A stretch of DNA of 64,000 bases from Anseranas semipalmata. Lineage: Eukaryota; Chordata; Aves; Anseriformes; Anseranatidae. How positions within the stretch are numbered: position 1 is the stretch's first letter; each line of letters opens with the position of its first letter. Both the position numbers and the translations under genes were made by a program. Location of the stretch: assembly GCA_013399115.1 (NCBI GenBank), contig VXAA01002993.1:80817-144816 (forward strand). Reading direction: 5' to 3'. The notes under the pieces are model-generated. The model had not been told where the DNA came from. It did no database searches and saw nothing but the letters and a program-made list of their open reading frames with translations. Shown piece after piece: positions 63,553 through 64,000 of this stretch.

Positions 63553-64000
63553 GCTGGTCATACAACTGCTTGTTTCTCCTGTTTGTATTCCTGCTTGTTT
63601 CTCCTATATAACATATAACTAAGAAAGGAAAAGTCTTGCTCCAGGAGATCCAGAAATAGGTACTGCAAAACTAAGTTGTGCGACATTATCAAGAAACTCT
63701 TGGTTGAACTATGCTGTGATGGGACATTTAAGCTATTGGTATGAAGATAATTTTTATGAAGGCATATAACACGACCAAAACAAAACAAAAAAATCCAACA
63801 GCATTGTTTATGTGACTTTGGGAAACTAACCCATTTGCTAAGGACACAATTGTTTGCTATCTAATAATCCCAAACTCAGGGCATAATTGCTAGAGATTCA
63901 ATCTTGACATGAAATAGTGCAGAAGATATGAGCTGAACTATCCATGTTGTTAAACAGTTGATATTAGCCCCTTGTCCCAGTAAGTAAAGACAGAAATATA
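63553..64000. other. No recognisable feature
   Basis: Unique AT-rich sequence to the window edge. TGCTTGTTTCTCCT is repeated at about 63570 and 63592, a small direct repeat. Confidence 0.5.

Noticed and set aside
1..64000. CRISPR arrays, operons, phage or bacterial defence systems
   Set aside because: The window is a vertebrate nuclear sequence. The only regular repeats are microsatellites, one decayed minisatellite and retroelements.

Overview
This window is vertebrate nuclear DNA, almost certainly from a bird. The evidence is the repeat content: several CR1 LINE copies, most cut short at the 5' end and ending in the avian octamer tail (ATTCTATG-type), and two kinds of LTR whose layout fits avian endogenous retroviruses. 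There is also a tRNA-Ile-like relic. The DNA is AT-rich, has few repeats, and carries many poly-T runs and (TTTA)n or (GTTT)n tracts, as expected of a bird intergenic region or a very long intron. I cannot name the species. Nothing here is bacterial, phage or plasmid, and there is no CRISPR array or operon.

I found no protein-coding gene that I can recognise. Almost all open frames are under about 130 codons, cross simple repeats or gaps, and look like chance. Three short stretches look a little better than chance: a possible ATG-bearing exon on the minus strand (19016-19169), a possible 104-nt exon on the plus strand (3097-3200), and a 95-codon minus-strand frame (34161-34448). None is established as a gene.

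Layout: 1-4.5 kb is unique DNA with one decayed tandem repeat. From 4.5 to 6.6 kb is a CR1 cluster of several ages, including a very old relic at 4840-5565 beside a much younger copy at 5596-6090. From 6.6 to 17 kb is mostly unique DNA with one CR1 scrap and the tRNA-Ile-like relic at 15589-15656. A solo LTR lies at 17056-17852 on the minus strand, flanked by a perfect 5-bp target duplication (GCAGA) and interrupted by a 388-base assembly gap. A long inverted repeat at 20204-20294 could fold as an RNA hairpin. A CR1 copy lies at 25529-25940. The 3' part of an ERV-L-like provirus lies at 31381-33036: a broken integrase frame, a polypurine tract, and an LTR whose T-rich tract has expanded into a 122-bp CTTT array. 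From 33 to 61.9 kb is mostly unique DNA with two CR1 scraps, a GC-rich patch at 43.0-43.3 kb and a few candidate protein-binding sites. A second LTR of the same family as the 32.4-kb one lies at 61897-~62298.

The features do not form a pathway. The window is best read as a record of successive retroelement insertions in gene-poor DNA. The observations most worth checking are the hairpin at 20.2 kb, the possible exon at 19.0 kb, the old CR1 relic, and the two LTRs that hold assembly gaps.
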